A stretch of DNA of 64,000 nt from Cladopsammia gracilis (Eukaryota; Cnidaria; Anthozoa; Scleractinia; Dendrophylliidae): assembly GCA_022457155.1 (NCBI GenBank), contig JAJGOT010000207.1, positions 188,501 to 252,500 on the forward strand, read 5' to 3'. How positions within the stretch are numbered: position 1 is the stretch's first letter; each line of letters begins with the position of its first letter. Below the pieces are notes generated by a model that had not been told where the DNA came from, made no database searches, and saw nothing but the letters and a program-made list of their open reading frames with translations. The translations under genes were made by a program, and so were the position numbers. This document shows positions 1 to 6,767 of this stretch, piece after piece.

Positions 1-800
1 GGTTTTGTATTTAATATTTCATTAACCACAAATATTTCTTCTGTCCAGTTAGGAGTATATCCTTTATCAAATACAGGTCTTTTATACTTTGATATACGAA
101 CGAAATCTCCAACCTTAAATTTTACTTTTCCAGGTTTCAAATAAATTAAATCTGAATATAAATTAGCATAAACTTTTTCTTCGTTTTCTTTTTTACTAGC
201 TTGAATTGGAGTCATTTTAATACTAGAATGTCTTGTTTTATTATAATCATTAACTAATTTATCAAGGATGTCCCAATAAACAGTATTGTTGTTTACACTG
301 AACATCTTAAACATTCTGGTTTTCATTGTTTTATTCCATCTCTCAACAATGCTTGATTTCTCTTCATTCTCTGTATGATATAATTTGATTTTATTCTTTT
401 CAAGAAAATCCTTAAAATGTTTACTGATAAATTCAGAACCTTTATCTGTCCAAAGCATTTTTGGTTTACGTTTACTTTTTTTAAATATATCATCAAATGC
501 TTTACTAACACTTTCAGTCTTTTTGTTTTTCAATGGTTCAATCCATCCATATTTACTAAAAATATCTATTACCATCAGTAAATATTTTATTCCTTTATTC
601 CATTTACTAAACTTTTGCATTTCAACCAAATCTGCAGCCCAGATTTCATCAATCCCATTTGATATTACAGTTCTCTTTAAAAAGTTTCTAGTGATTGGTT
701 TATGTAATTCATCGGCTAATTGTTGAGTCCAATCACTATTATTACTCAACGCCGCTTTACGTTTTTTGTCTTCTTTGGTAAACCCAAACCAAGTTTTTGT
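1..800 (-). CDS. Retroviral-type (rve/DDE) integrase module, 3' end cut by window edge
   Basis: The frame is open without a stop from base 800 down to base 1 and runs off the window. It carries the DDE triad of Polinton/adintovirus integrases. The first Asp is in WAADLVEM (bases about 620-640), the second in WTDKGSEF (about 430-450), and the Glu in SSIVERWNKT, 34 residues after the second Asp. A C-terminal segment with KVGDFVRISK and YTPNWTEEIF follows, as in chromodomain-like integrase tails. The enzyme would insert the element DNA into the host chromosome. There is no ATG in this frame before the first catalytic Asp, and a TAA lies at 801-803. The ORF therefore cannot start by itself upstream of its catalytic core. 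It is in the -1 frame of the PLA2 ORF, with a slippery site at 761-767, so it is probably made as a frameshift extension. An old one-base indel is the alternative. Confidence 0.9.
722..767 (-). promoter_or_regulatory. Predicted -1 ribosomal frameshift signal, PLA2 to integrase
   Basis: On the minus strand the heptamer A AAA AAC (767-761) is in exact X XXY YYZ phase with the PLA2 frame, 12 bases before its TGA stop (748-746). A -1 slip enters the integrase frame. Ten bases downstream a perfect 7-bp stem GTTGAGT/ACTCAAC (750-744 with 728-722) encloses a 15-base loop. The elements match known retroviral frameshift signals, although the spacer is slightly long and the stem short. Function is inferred. 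Confidence 0.6.
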
Positions 801-1426
801 TTAGTATTTATAATAAATCTCGCTGTTTGCCCCCATTTCGGTATTTCACCGTATGGAATCAGATCTAAAGATTTAACCATTTGTCTATCACATTCATTCT
901 TATTTTTTCCCATATCATAACATATATCATGATAAGCAGAAATTTCATCTACTTTATTATATGGTTTAACTTTCCATTCTAATACTTCACCTGTTTTAGG
1001 ATCATATCTTAATTGATCATTCAAAGGGTTATACGGTCCCATGTACTTATAATTTCCTGGAGTCCAACCACCTTTTGGTTTTGGTAATTTTCCAATGAGG
1101 CTATGAATATCTACACTACCTCCTTGGTCTAGATCTTTTCTATTTGTTTTATATTTTAATTTTGGTCTTATTTTTGTTGATAATTCATCCAATGCTTTAC
1201 TACCAACATCTTGAATCATTGGAGTTAATTTATTTATTCCATAATTAATTGCTTTTTTCTGTAAGTTTTTATTTCTCATAGCTTCAGATATACCATATCG
1301 ACCCATTTCTACTGTTTTTTTACCTAACCAAGGTAATGCATGAGTTAAACCTGTTAATGCTAAATCACCCAAGCCTTCTCCTTCTTGTGTTTGTGAAGAA
1401 GAAGGCTGAATTAGTTTCCCTGTTTC
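746..1426 (-). CDS. Parvovirus-type phospholipase A2 domain module
   Basis: The frame is open from 1426 to a TGA at 748-746, about 226 residues. It holds a parvovirus VP1-like PLA2 domain. The calcium-loop signature is YMGPYNPL, the catalytic pair is in AYHDICYD (His-Asp), and a conserved Asp follows in ECDRQMVKSLD. PLA2 domains of this type hydrolyse membrane phospholipids so that virions can leave endosomes. A long helical N-terminal part (GRYGISEAMRNKNLQKKA region) precedes the domain. The first residues have no ATG; a TAA precedes the frame at 1429-1427. The frame is -1 relative to the upstream zinc-ribbon ORF and is entered at the GGGAAAC heptamer at 1420-1414. At its 3' end it overlaps the integrase frame. 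It is read here as the middle module of a three-frame polyprotein. A decayed single ORF is the alternative. Confidence 0.85.
   Translation of the reverse strand, partial: ETGKLIQPSSSQTQEGEGLGDLALTGLTHALPWLGKKTVEMGRYGISEAMRNKNLQKKAINYGINKLTPMIQDVGSKALDELSTKIRPKLKYKTNRKDLDQGGSVDIHSLIGKLPKPKGGWTPGNYKYMGPYNPLNDQLRYDPKTGEVLEWKVKPYNKVDEISAYHDICYDMGKNKNECDRQMVKSLDLIPYGEIPKWGQTARFIINTKQKLGLGLPKKTKNVKRR
1372..1420 (-). promoter_or_regulatory. Predicted -1 ribosomal frameshift signal, zinc ribbon to PLA2
   Basis: The heptamer G GGA AAC (1420-1414) is in phase with the zinc-ribbon frame and is followed immediately by its TAA stop (1413-1411). After a 6-base spacer comes a strong stem. AGCCTTCT (1407-1400) pairs with AGAAGGCT (1379-1372); four more pairs lie beyond a 3-base bulge, under a 9-base loop. 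Heptamer, adjacent stop, spacer length and stem all match classical signals. GGGAAAC is used at the gag-pro junction of type-D retroviruses. Function is inferred from sequence. Confidence 0.68.
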
Positions 1427-1564
1427 TTAACAAATCGTGTTTTTTTTATTCCACAAGAAGCACAAGTACACCAATACATTTTTCTTCCATTTTTAGCAGT
1501 TTGATAACCATCTGGTTTAACACATTCTGTTTGTTTTTTTTTCTTTCACACAATAAGATTTCAT
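1411..1564 (-). CDS. Small zinc-ribbon module (DUF5679-like), start of the PLA2-integrase gene
   Basis: The ATG at 1564-1562 sits directly behind ATATATAATAAAATG, the element's promoter-like start motif. The peptide begins MKSYCV. After an A9 run (1542-1534) a second frame continues with NGRKMYW, CTCASCGIKK and RFVKK before TAA at 1413-1411. Cysteine spacing and the NGR segment resemble the short DUF5679-type zinc ribbons that precede PLA2 in related elements, as I recall them. As written, the ATG frame stops early (TAA at 1519-1517). The Cys-rich part lies one base away, so the A9 run hides a one-base frame break: sequencing or assembly error, slippage or decay. The role is unknown; nucleic-acid or protein binding is a guess. 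Confidence 0.6.
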
Positions 1565-1636
1565 TTTATTATATATTTAGATAATTTTTTTTTTTAACTT
1601 TTACACTTTTTATATAATTCATTAAATAAAAAAAGA
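1565..1636. promoter_or_regulatory. Divergent intergenic promoter region
   Basis: This 72-bp A/T-only-looking spacer separates the leftward zinc-ribbon/PLA2/integrase gene from the rightward core-protein gene. Leftward it ends in TATATAATAAAATG. Rightward it ends in TTAAATAAAAAAAGAATG. Both fit the TATA-then-TAAAATG pattern seen at the other element genes, so it most likely holds two back-to-back promoters. Confidence 0.5.
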
Positions 1637-2395
1637 ATGACGAATTATTTTCCATACAAATTAAAATTATCTGAATCTCAATTAAAAAAATTAGCAAAAG
1701 CTTATAAGGATAGATCAGAGATTACTTTAAGAATTACTAAAAATAATTTAGTTGGATCAGATGAATTAATGTTGACAAAAACACAACTTAATAAACTTAA
1801 TAAAGCTAAAACTAATGGAGTTGGTTCTGATATTAAAATAACAAAAACACAAATTAGAAAAGTAGTAAAAGAAGGTGGAAGTTTGTTTGGATCTCTTATT
1901 TCAATAGGTTCAAAAGTTCTTCCAATGGCTACAAAAGTTGCTAGTAAAGCAGCTCCAGCACTTGCTCAGGGTGCTTTATCAGCTTTAGGATCACTTGGAA
2001 TTGATAAAATTTTTGGTAAAGGAATTGATATTCCATCTGAATATTTATCTAAATTGATGAGTCTTAAAAAAGAATTAACAAAAAAACAAATTGATGAATT
2101 AAATAAAGCCAAACAAAAAGGTGGAGCATTATATTTCAAACCAACACAAAGACAAATTAATGGAGGATTTTTAGGAACTCTGGCTGCAATTGGAATTCCT
2201 ATGGCTATAGAATTAGCTTCAAAATTATTTGGAAAAGGATTACAAGTACCAAAACCAGGAAAAGGATTACAAATAAGTTCTAGAACAGGAAAAGGATTAC
2301 AAGTAAGTGCTAGACCAGGAATGATACCTTATCAACCACCTCCATTTTTTGGAACATGGGAACAACAAGGTAAAGGTAAAAAAAAAAAAGGATAA
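1637..2395 (+). CDS. Core/membrane-active minor capsid protein (adenovirus pX/pVI-like class)
   Basis: 252 residues from ATG 1637. The N-terminal third has repeated short motifs (LTKTQLNKLNKAK and ITKTQIRKVVKEGG) with alternating Lys and Thr. Two hydrophobic Gly/Ala-rich segments follow: GGSLFGSLISIGSK through ALSALGSLGIDKIFG (about residues 78-127) and GGFLGTLAAIGIPMAIELASKLFGKG (about 177-202). A triple GKGLQ[VI] repeat and a KGKGKKKKG tail end the protein. Such small basic, membrane-active proteins are usual in cnidarian adintovirus-like elements and probably bind DNA or disrupt membranes. The frame stops at TAA 2393-2395 right after an A12 run. The same frame then stays open for 20 more codons (2396-2458), which look like a normal Gly/Leu/Pro-rich C-terminal tail. 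The stop may therefore be a recent nonsense change or a readthrough point. Confidence 0.72.
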   Translation: MTNYFPYKLKLSESQLKKLAKAYKDRSEITLRITKNNLVGSDELMLTKTQLNKLNKAKTNGVGSDIKITKTQIRKVVKEGGSLFGSLISIGSKVLPMATKVASKAAPALAQGALSALGSLGIDKIFGKGIDIPSEYLSKLMSLKKELTKKQIDELNKAKQKGGALYFKPTQRQINGGFLGTLAAIGIPMAIELASKLFGKGLQVPKPGKGLQISSRTGKGLQVSARPGMIPYQPPPFFGTWEQQGKGKKKKG

Positions 2396-2421
2396 GGATT
2401 ATTACTAGGACCAAACAGTCC
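2378..2421 (+). other. A12 slippery tract at the core protein/protease junction
   Basis: Twelve consecutive A (2378-2389) precede GGATAA. An A AAA AAA heptamer is in phase with the core frame. The -1 frame, which encodes the protease, opens only inside this tract because TAA occupies 2377-2379 in that frame. A weak 4-bp hairpin (GGAC/GTCC, 2408-2421) follows. The tract could support ribosomal or transcriptional slippage, or it may simply be an indel hotspot. Confidence 0.4.
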
Positions 2422-2907
2422 ATTCAACCAAATTCCAGTATTAGGAGCAATACTTTAAAACCTATTTTCAAAGATATACCTCTAAGTAATTTTGATCTTT
2501 TAGATTATATAGATTATCTTAAGATACCAAATTTTAAAGGAATTTTTTCTAGAGACTCAATTGATCATTTTCATGAAAAAGGATGTTGTATAATTAATCT
2601 TGATGATAAAGTAGGACAAGGAACTCATTGGGTTGCAGAATTCATAAAACCACCATATATTTATTATTTCGATTCTTTTTCACTTCCACCACCATTAGAA
2701 ATTATAGATCATGCAAAAAGATTAAATCTAGGTTTTATTTATAATAAAGGTTATCCAATTCAAGATATCTTATCTGTTAGATGTGGTTATTACTGTTTAT
2801 ATTTTCTTGATAATATTTATAAGAAATCTTTTTACGATCTTTTACAACCTTTTAAAATTGATGATCAACAATATAATGAAAAGTTTATAAAAAATTATTT
2901 TATATAA
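2380..2907 (+). CDS. Adenain-type cysteine protease, no ATG in frame
   Basis: The conserved part starts near 2461 (KPIFKDIPLSNFDLLDY) and ends at TAA 2905-2907, about 148 residues. The adenovirus-protease triad is visible: His in GTHWVA (codon 2626), Asp in YYFDSFSLPPP (codon 2671), and Cys in VRCGYYCLYFL (codon 2782). An expected Gln precedes the Cys (YPIQD). The enzyme would process capsid and core precursors during virion maturation. There is no methionine codon anywhere in the frame, so it cannot start conventionally. It overlaps the tail of the core gene and could be reached by a -1 slip in the A12 tract, by a non-AUG start or by splicing. Otherwise its start codon has been lost. The coding part itself has no stops. 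Confidence 0.85.
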   Translation, partial: KKKRIRIITRTKQSIQPNSSIRSNTLKPIFKDIPLSNFDLLDYIDYLKIPNFKGIFSRDSIDHFHEKGCCIINLDDKVGQGTHWVAEFIKPPYIYYFDSFSLPPPLEIIDHAKRLNLGFIYNKGYPIQDILSVRCGYYCLYFLDNIYKKSFYDLLQPFKIDDQQYNEKFIKNYFI

Positions 2908-2920
2908 AATATTAAATAAA

Positions 2921-3682
2921 ATGATTCAGAATAAAGTATTAGTTTTTAAAAGTCTTGATGCTAAAAAACAAAATCCATCAAATAAACCAGGTAATTTTAC
3001 TCTAAAATTTACTCCTGAATTGAAATTAGATCCAAACACTACTCATTATTTAGCATTAGACCATCTTTCTATGACTGCTAGTTGGCATAATATTAGACCT
3101 GAGTATCAAAACAATGAATTGAAAATATCAAAAGATAAAGGTAAAACTTATATAACAATTGTATTTCCATCAGGTATTTATGATTATCAAGATATAAATA
3201 CTCTTATTCAAAAAAGAATTGGTAAACTTGGAAATACAGAAAATTATGGTATTAATATACTTTTTGATCTTACAACATATAAAGTATTTATTGCACTTAA
3301 TGAAAATTATTACATTGATTTTTCCAATAGTGGTAATTTTGGTAAATTATTAGGATTTGAAAAGAAAGTTTTTAAGAAAAGTGCATATGGAAAGAATTTT
3401 CCTAATATTAGTAATGATATTGATAATTTATATATTAGAACTAGTTTATTATCTGATAGTATTATCTCAGGAAAACGATCAAATGTATTATACACATTTT
3501 CAACTAATACAAAAACAAGATCATTACCATTTGAAATTCAACCTATAAATTACTTATGGAATAGAATGAATAGAAATGAAATTTTTGAAGTGAAATTTTA
3601 TATTACAGATGACCAAGATAGAGAAGTTGATTTGAATGATATTGATATAAGTTTAACTGTTGTTATTGGTGAAAGAAAATAA
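2921..3682 (+). CDS. Penton-like minor capsid protein (single jelly-roll)
   Basis: 253 residues from ATG 2921, which follows TATTAAATAAAATG. The chain is beta-strand-rich, with no signal peptide or membrane segment. Features include an N-terminal FTLKFTPELKLDPNTTHYLAL strand pair, a YDYQDINTLIQKRIG helix, LLGFEKKVF, an ISGKRSNVLYTFS loop and a C-terminal FEVKFYITDDQDREVDL strand ending in LTVVIGERK. This order is that of the penton/minor capsid protein of adintovirus and Polinton elements, which fills the capsid vertices. It lies 13 bp after the protease stop and 18 bp before the next gene, inside the rightward structural block. The frame is intact. The call comes from overall pattern and position rather than a catalytic motif. 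Confidence 0.75.
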   Translation: MIQNKVLVFKSLDAKKQNPSNKPGNFTLKFTPELKLDPNTTHYLALDHLSMTASWHNIRPEYQNNELKISKDKGKTYITIVFPSGIYDYQDINTLIQKRIGKLGNTENYGINILFDLTTYKVFIALNENYYIDFSNSGNFGKLLGFEKKVFKKSAYGKNFPNISNDIDNLYIRTSLLSDSIISGKRSNVLYTFSTNTKTRSLPFEIQPINYLWNRMNRNEIFEVKFYITDDQDREVDLNDIDISLTVVIGERK

Positions 3683-3700
3683 TAAATTGTATAAATAAAA

Positions 3701-4138
3701 ATGGAAAGACGAATAAGAAATTATGATACTGGTGAAGATTATTATACAGATACAGAGACAAAAGGTGGTGGTGTTTTTGATGTATTGAGTAATATTGGAG
3801 CTAAACTTACTGGAAAAACTGCATCTAAACTTGCTTCAAAAGCAGCAGAAAAATTAGTAGAAAAAGGTTCTGAAAAGATTGGTGAGAAAACTGGACAATT
3901 AATTGGTGAAAAGATTTATGATACATTCAAAACTAAACCTAAAAAGAAAGAATCCAAAGAGAAAGAACCTATTCCTGAAATTAGTGAAATTCCTGTGATT
4001 CAAGATATTGTAATACCACCAAAAGAAAATATAAATCCACAAAAAGAAAATAAAGGTGAGAAAATTGTAAAACTTTTACAAAAAAATAATGATAAATATT
4101 CTCATATCAAAGATGTTTATAAAGATCTTCTTCTTTAG
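3701..4138 (+). CDS. Small Ala/Lys-rich minor virion protein
   Basis: 145 residues from ATG 3701, which is preceded by GTATAAATAAAAATG. A short charged N-terminus (YDTGEDYYTDTETKGGG) leads into FDVLSNIGAKLTGKTASK. An amphipathic run of near-repeats follows (ASKAAEKLVEKGSEKIGEK, then TGQLIGEKIYDTF), then a KPKKKESKEKE linker and a Pro-rich part (IPEISEIPVIQDIVIPP). The helical repeats are reminiscent of LEA-like or membrane-binding helices. I recall similar small proteins between penton and major capsid genes in related elements, where they are taken to be minor virion components. No enzymatic motif is present. The frame is intact and the protein is specific to this gene cluster. Confidence 0.6.
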   Translation: MERRIRNYDTGEDYYTDTETKGGGVFDVLSNIGAKLTGKTASKLASKAAEKLVEKGSEKIGEKTGQLIGEKIYDTFKTKPKKKESKEKEPIPEISEIPVIQDIVIPPKENINPQKENKGEKIVKLLQKNNDKYSHIKDVYKDLLL

Positions 4139-4179
4139 ATTTTTTATTTTTTTTATAAATATATAATCTTATAAATAAA

Positions 4180-5505
4180 ATGAATGAAAATTTTAGAAGC
4201 CCGAATTTAGTAAAGAGATATGAATATACATATTATGATTTGGAAACACCGTTGAATGATAATATTGCAAATAATAATAGACAAGTAAAGGATAATTATA
4301 GATTCACAGTTGATAATTCATCAGAAGCTAATCCAATTGATTGGTATAATGCTTATTTAGAAGTTAAGTTTAAACTTGTAACCATTGCTAATAGTGGAAC
4401 TGGAATAACAGCAGGATCAATTGCTAATGGTTCCCAAGATTGTACTACAACTAATGGTCATACTTTCATTAATGAAATCCAAGTTGAATGTAATGGAATA
4501 ACTGTATATAATAATACAAGAGCTAATGAAACATCAAATGTTTTATCTCTTTTGAAATATACTAAAAGTTATGCAGATACAATTGGTCAAGATCAATTTT
4601 TCTATTTAGATACATCTACGGGAACTACAAAAGCACAGAAACAATTAGCTGATAAAACATTAGTAGATACATATAATGAAGGTTTTGCTAAATGGAAAAT
4701 ATTAACAGATGCTGCAAATGAAACCGTTTTTTCAATCCCATTGAATATATATAGTTATTTTGCAGCTTTTAAAAATAATCTTCATCCTAATATCAAAATG
4801 AATATTTTATTAAAACTAGAAGATGATAATAATATTATTTTTAGACATAATGCTGCTCCAGATTCAAAAGCCATCATCACTAATTTACGATTATGGTGCC
4901 CGAAAATTATTTTTAATGGAGAAGGAATGAAGTTGTATCTTGAAAATTATTTAAAACCAAAAAAGTGGACTTACTTGAGAGAACATAGTGAAATATTACA
5001 AACATCATCAATAAATAGTTACTTTCGTATAACTACAGGAATTAGAAGACCAAGACATGTTTTCATATGGGTGGTACCTACAGCAAGTTATGGAAATCAG
5101 GAATATAATATTTTCACTTTTAAAACATTTAGTATTGGTGCAAATAATCGTAATTTTAGTAGAGTACAATTAGAAGTAAACAACAGTATTTACTATCCTC
5201 AATTGGAAATGTCAACAAAAGAAGAATCAAGACTTTATCGAACACTGATGTCATATTCTTCAGCTTATAATGATTTACTAAGTGGACCAATAATTAATAG
5301 AGCAAATTTCAAAAATCTTTTTGGGATGTTGTATTTTGATCTTAGAAATCAAGATGAAGATGTTAAAGATGGTGTTGTTTCACTAACTTTTAGATATGAG
5401 TTGAGTGGTGCTAATCCAACGAATTATACAATTAATGCTTTGGTTTTACATGAAAAAGAAATTGAATTATACACTTCATCTGGAAAAATGCTTATAAAAG
5501 CATAA
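4180..5505 (+). CDS. Major capsid protein (hexon-like double jelly-roll)
   Basis: 441 residues from ATG 4180, behind CTTATAAATAAAATG. The N-terminus (YYDLETPLNDNI, then DNYRFTVDNSSEANPIDWYNAYLEVKFKL) is the typical first jelly-roll opening of adintovirus/Polinton hexon-like proteins. HTFINEIQVECNGITVYN and a central IPLNIYSYFAAFKNN segment follow. The second barrel contains NIKMNILLKLEDDNNIIF, RRPRHVFIWVVP, SRVQLEVNNSIYYPQ and a C-terminal FRYELSGANPTNYTINALVLHEKEIEL. Trimers would form the capsomers of an icosahedral shell. The frame is intact and of normal length for the group. The gene ends the first rightward block and faces the leftward genes across a hairpin at 5537-5564. Confidence 0.88.
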   Translation: MNENFRSPNLVKRYEYTYYDLETPLNDNIANNNRQVKDNYRFTVDNSSEANPIDWYNAYLEVKFKLVTIANSGTGITAGSIANGSQDCTTTNGHTFINEIQVECNGITVYNNTRANETSNVLSLLKYTKSYADTIGQDQFFYLDTSTGTTKAQKQLADKTLVDTYNEGFAKWKILTDAANETVFSIPLNIYSYFAAFKNNLHPNIKMNILLKLEDDNNIIFRHNAAPDSKAIITNLRLWCPKIIFNGEGMKLYLENYLKPKKWTYLREHSEILQTSSINSYFRITTGIRRPRHVFIWVVPTASYGNQEYNIFTFKTFSIGANNRNFSRVQLEVNNSIYYPQLEMSTKEESRLYRTLMSYSSAYNDLLSGPIINRANFKNLFGMLYFDLRNQDEDVKDGVVSLTFRYELSGANPTNYTINALVLHEKEIELYTSSGKMLIKA

Positions 5506-5536
5506 AAAAATAAAATATATATAATTTTTTTTTTTT

Positions 5537-5564
5537 ATTTTAATACTAATTGAAGTATTAAAAT
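5537..5564. terminator. Hairpin between convergent genes
   Basis: A perfect 11-bp stem ATTTTAATACT/AGTATTAAAAT (5537-5547 with 5554-5564) with a 6-base loop fills the gap between the MCP stop and the end of the leftward 139-residue ORF. It follows a T12 run. As an inverted repeat it reads identically from both sides, so it could define the 3' ends of both convergent transcripts. Placement supports this; function is inferred. Confidence 0.5.
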
Positions 5565-5984
5565 CTAAGATTTTACCCATTTATTATACATTTTTTCATG
5601 TAATTTTTTATCAATAGCTTCTATTCTTAATAATTCATCATTAATTTGTGAAATATCATTTCTTATAACTGGTGAATTATTCCCAGCAGTTATTGAACCA
5701 ATTAATACTTTTAATCTATCTGTTAATTCTTTTGGATCTTTATAATAAGTAACACTTGATCCAACCAATTTAGATTTTCCTGATGATTTATGAGGTGGCA
5801 TATTACTTAGCATGTTTAAATCATTAAAGATTTTTACTGCATTCATTGAATATTTTGTTTTAGGATTGTATCTTTTTGTTAATAGAGATATAAGAGATTT
5901 ATCTGCATCTGCTTCATAGATTAATTTACCACCACGATAAGCATTCAGTTTTAAATTTTTCATTAAGTTTGGTAAATCAATCAT
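5565..5984 (-). CDS. 139-residue ORF, probable C-terminal half of the coiled-coil protein
   Basis: The ORF begins MIDLPNLMKNLKLNAYRGG and contains SLISLLTKRYNPKTKYS, VKIFNDLNMLSNMPPHKSSGKS and DRLKVLIGSITAGNNSP. It has no signal peptide or enzyme motif and is mostly alpha-helical. It is in the same frame as the 253-residue ORF just upstream. Only a TAA at 6008-6006 and seven sense codons (NNQYGGL) separate that stop from this ATG. The ATG lacks the element's usual TATAA/TAAAATG start motif. As I recall, relatives carry the two halves as one protein, so this is best seen as the distal part of a gene split by an in-frame stop. The function is unknown, likely a virion or scaffold component. Confidence 0.55.
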   Translation of the reverse strand: MIDLPNLMKNLKLNAYRGGKLIYEADADKSLISLLTKRYNPKTKYSMNAVKIFNDLNMLSNMPPHKSSGKSKLVGSSVTYYKDPKELTDRLKVLIGSITAGNNSPVIRNDISQINDELLRIEAIDKKLHEKMYNKWVKS

Positions 5985-6005
5985 TAATCCACCATATTGA
6001 TTATT

Positions 6006-6767
6006 TTAAATTTTATAAGCATTTCTTCTTGGTTGTTTATATCTTCTTTTTCCTAAACCTTGACCTTTTTTTGGTGTATGGACTGCTACTTCTTTTGCAT
6101 TAATCATAAGATTAAGTTTATCTCTATATTTGTTTAATGAATCTGCTTCTTTTTCTAATTTTTCTAATTTTTGTTGATCTTCTTCATTTAATTTACCTTT
6201 TTTACTTTTCTTAGTTGATAATACTGTTCGTGGTTGTGCATTTTTATCTTTTCTCTTAATTTTATAATCCATTTCTTTTATTAATTTAATATCTTCTTTT
6301 GATAAAGTTAAAATTTTGTCTAAAGGTTGTAATTTATATTTTTTAAAAACTTCTTTATCTTCATCAGAAATTCCTTTATTTATATCAATATTAATTACTA
6401 ATGATGGTTCTTTTGCAATTTCTGATGATGGTTTTTCTGCAATTGCTAATTGTTCTTCTTTATCTTCTGGTTGTATTTGTGGTAATTCTTGGTTTAATGT
6501 ATAAATATCTTGTATACTCTCTTTAATAGCTAATTGATTTTCTTTCAACTGTTCAATCATTTTATCTTGTTTTTCATCTGTCTTCTTCTGTTGTTCAACC
6601 AACGTTTCTTTTAAAGGTTCTCTTAATGTTTTAAAATAATCACTCATAACAACATCACGGACTTGACCTTGATCTTTCACTTCATTTTTAGCTGCAGTAA
6701 CAGCTTTAGCTATTTTATATCCTTTATATTCTGATTCTGCATATTTTGTGACATTTTCTAAATTCAT
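6006..6767 (-). CDS. Coiled-coil protein, basic C-terminus
   Basis: 253 residues from ATG 6767, preceded by ATATAATCTTATAATAAAAATG, which shares its first 14 bases with the MCP start region. N-terminal helix KYAESEYKGYKIAKAVTAAK; long charged coiled coil (about residues 50-100: EQQKKTDEKQDKMIEQLKEN); acidic middle (IDINKGISDEDKEVFKKYKL); a second coiled coil (DQQKLEKLEKEADSLNKY, about 195-215); strongly basic end with GQGLGKRRYKQPRRNAYKI. No catalytic motif is seen. Scaffold or core/DNA-binding roles are guesses. TAA at 6008-6006 ends it, but the frame continues through NNQYGGL into the next ORF. An in-frame nonsense mutation or stop readthrough is suspected. Confidence 0.6.
   Translation of the reverse strand: MNLENVTKYAESEYKGYKIAKAVTAAKNEVKDQGQVRDVVMSDYFKTLREPLKETLVEQQKKTDEKQDKMIEQLKENQLAIKESIQDIYTLNQELPQIQPEDKEEQLAIAEKPSSEIAKEPSLVINIDINKGISDEDKEVFKKYKLQPLDKILTLSKEDIKLIKEMDYKIKRKDKNAQPRTVLSTKKSKKGKLNEEDQQKLEKLEKEADSLNKYRDKLNLMINAKEVAVHTPKKGQGLGKRRYKQPRRNAYKI

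Noticed and set aside
2393..6008. Alternative genetic code with TAA as sense
   Set aside because: Only two candidate in-frame TAAs; all other long frames end normally at TAA and avoid it internally.
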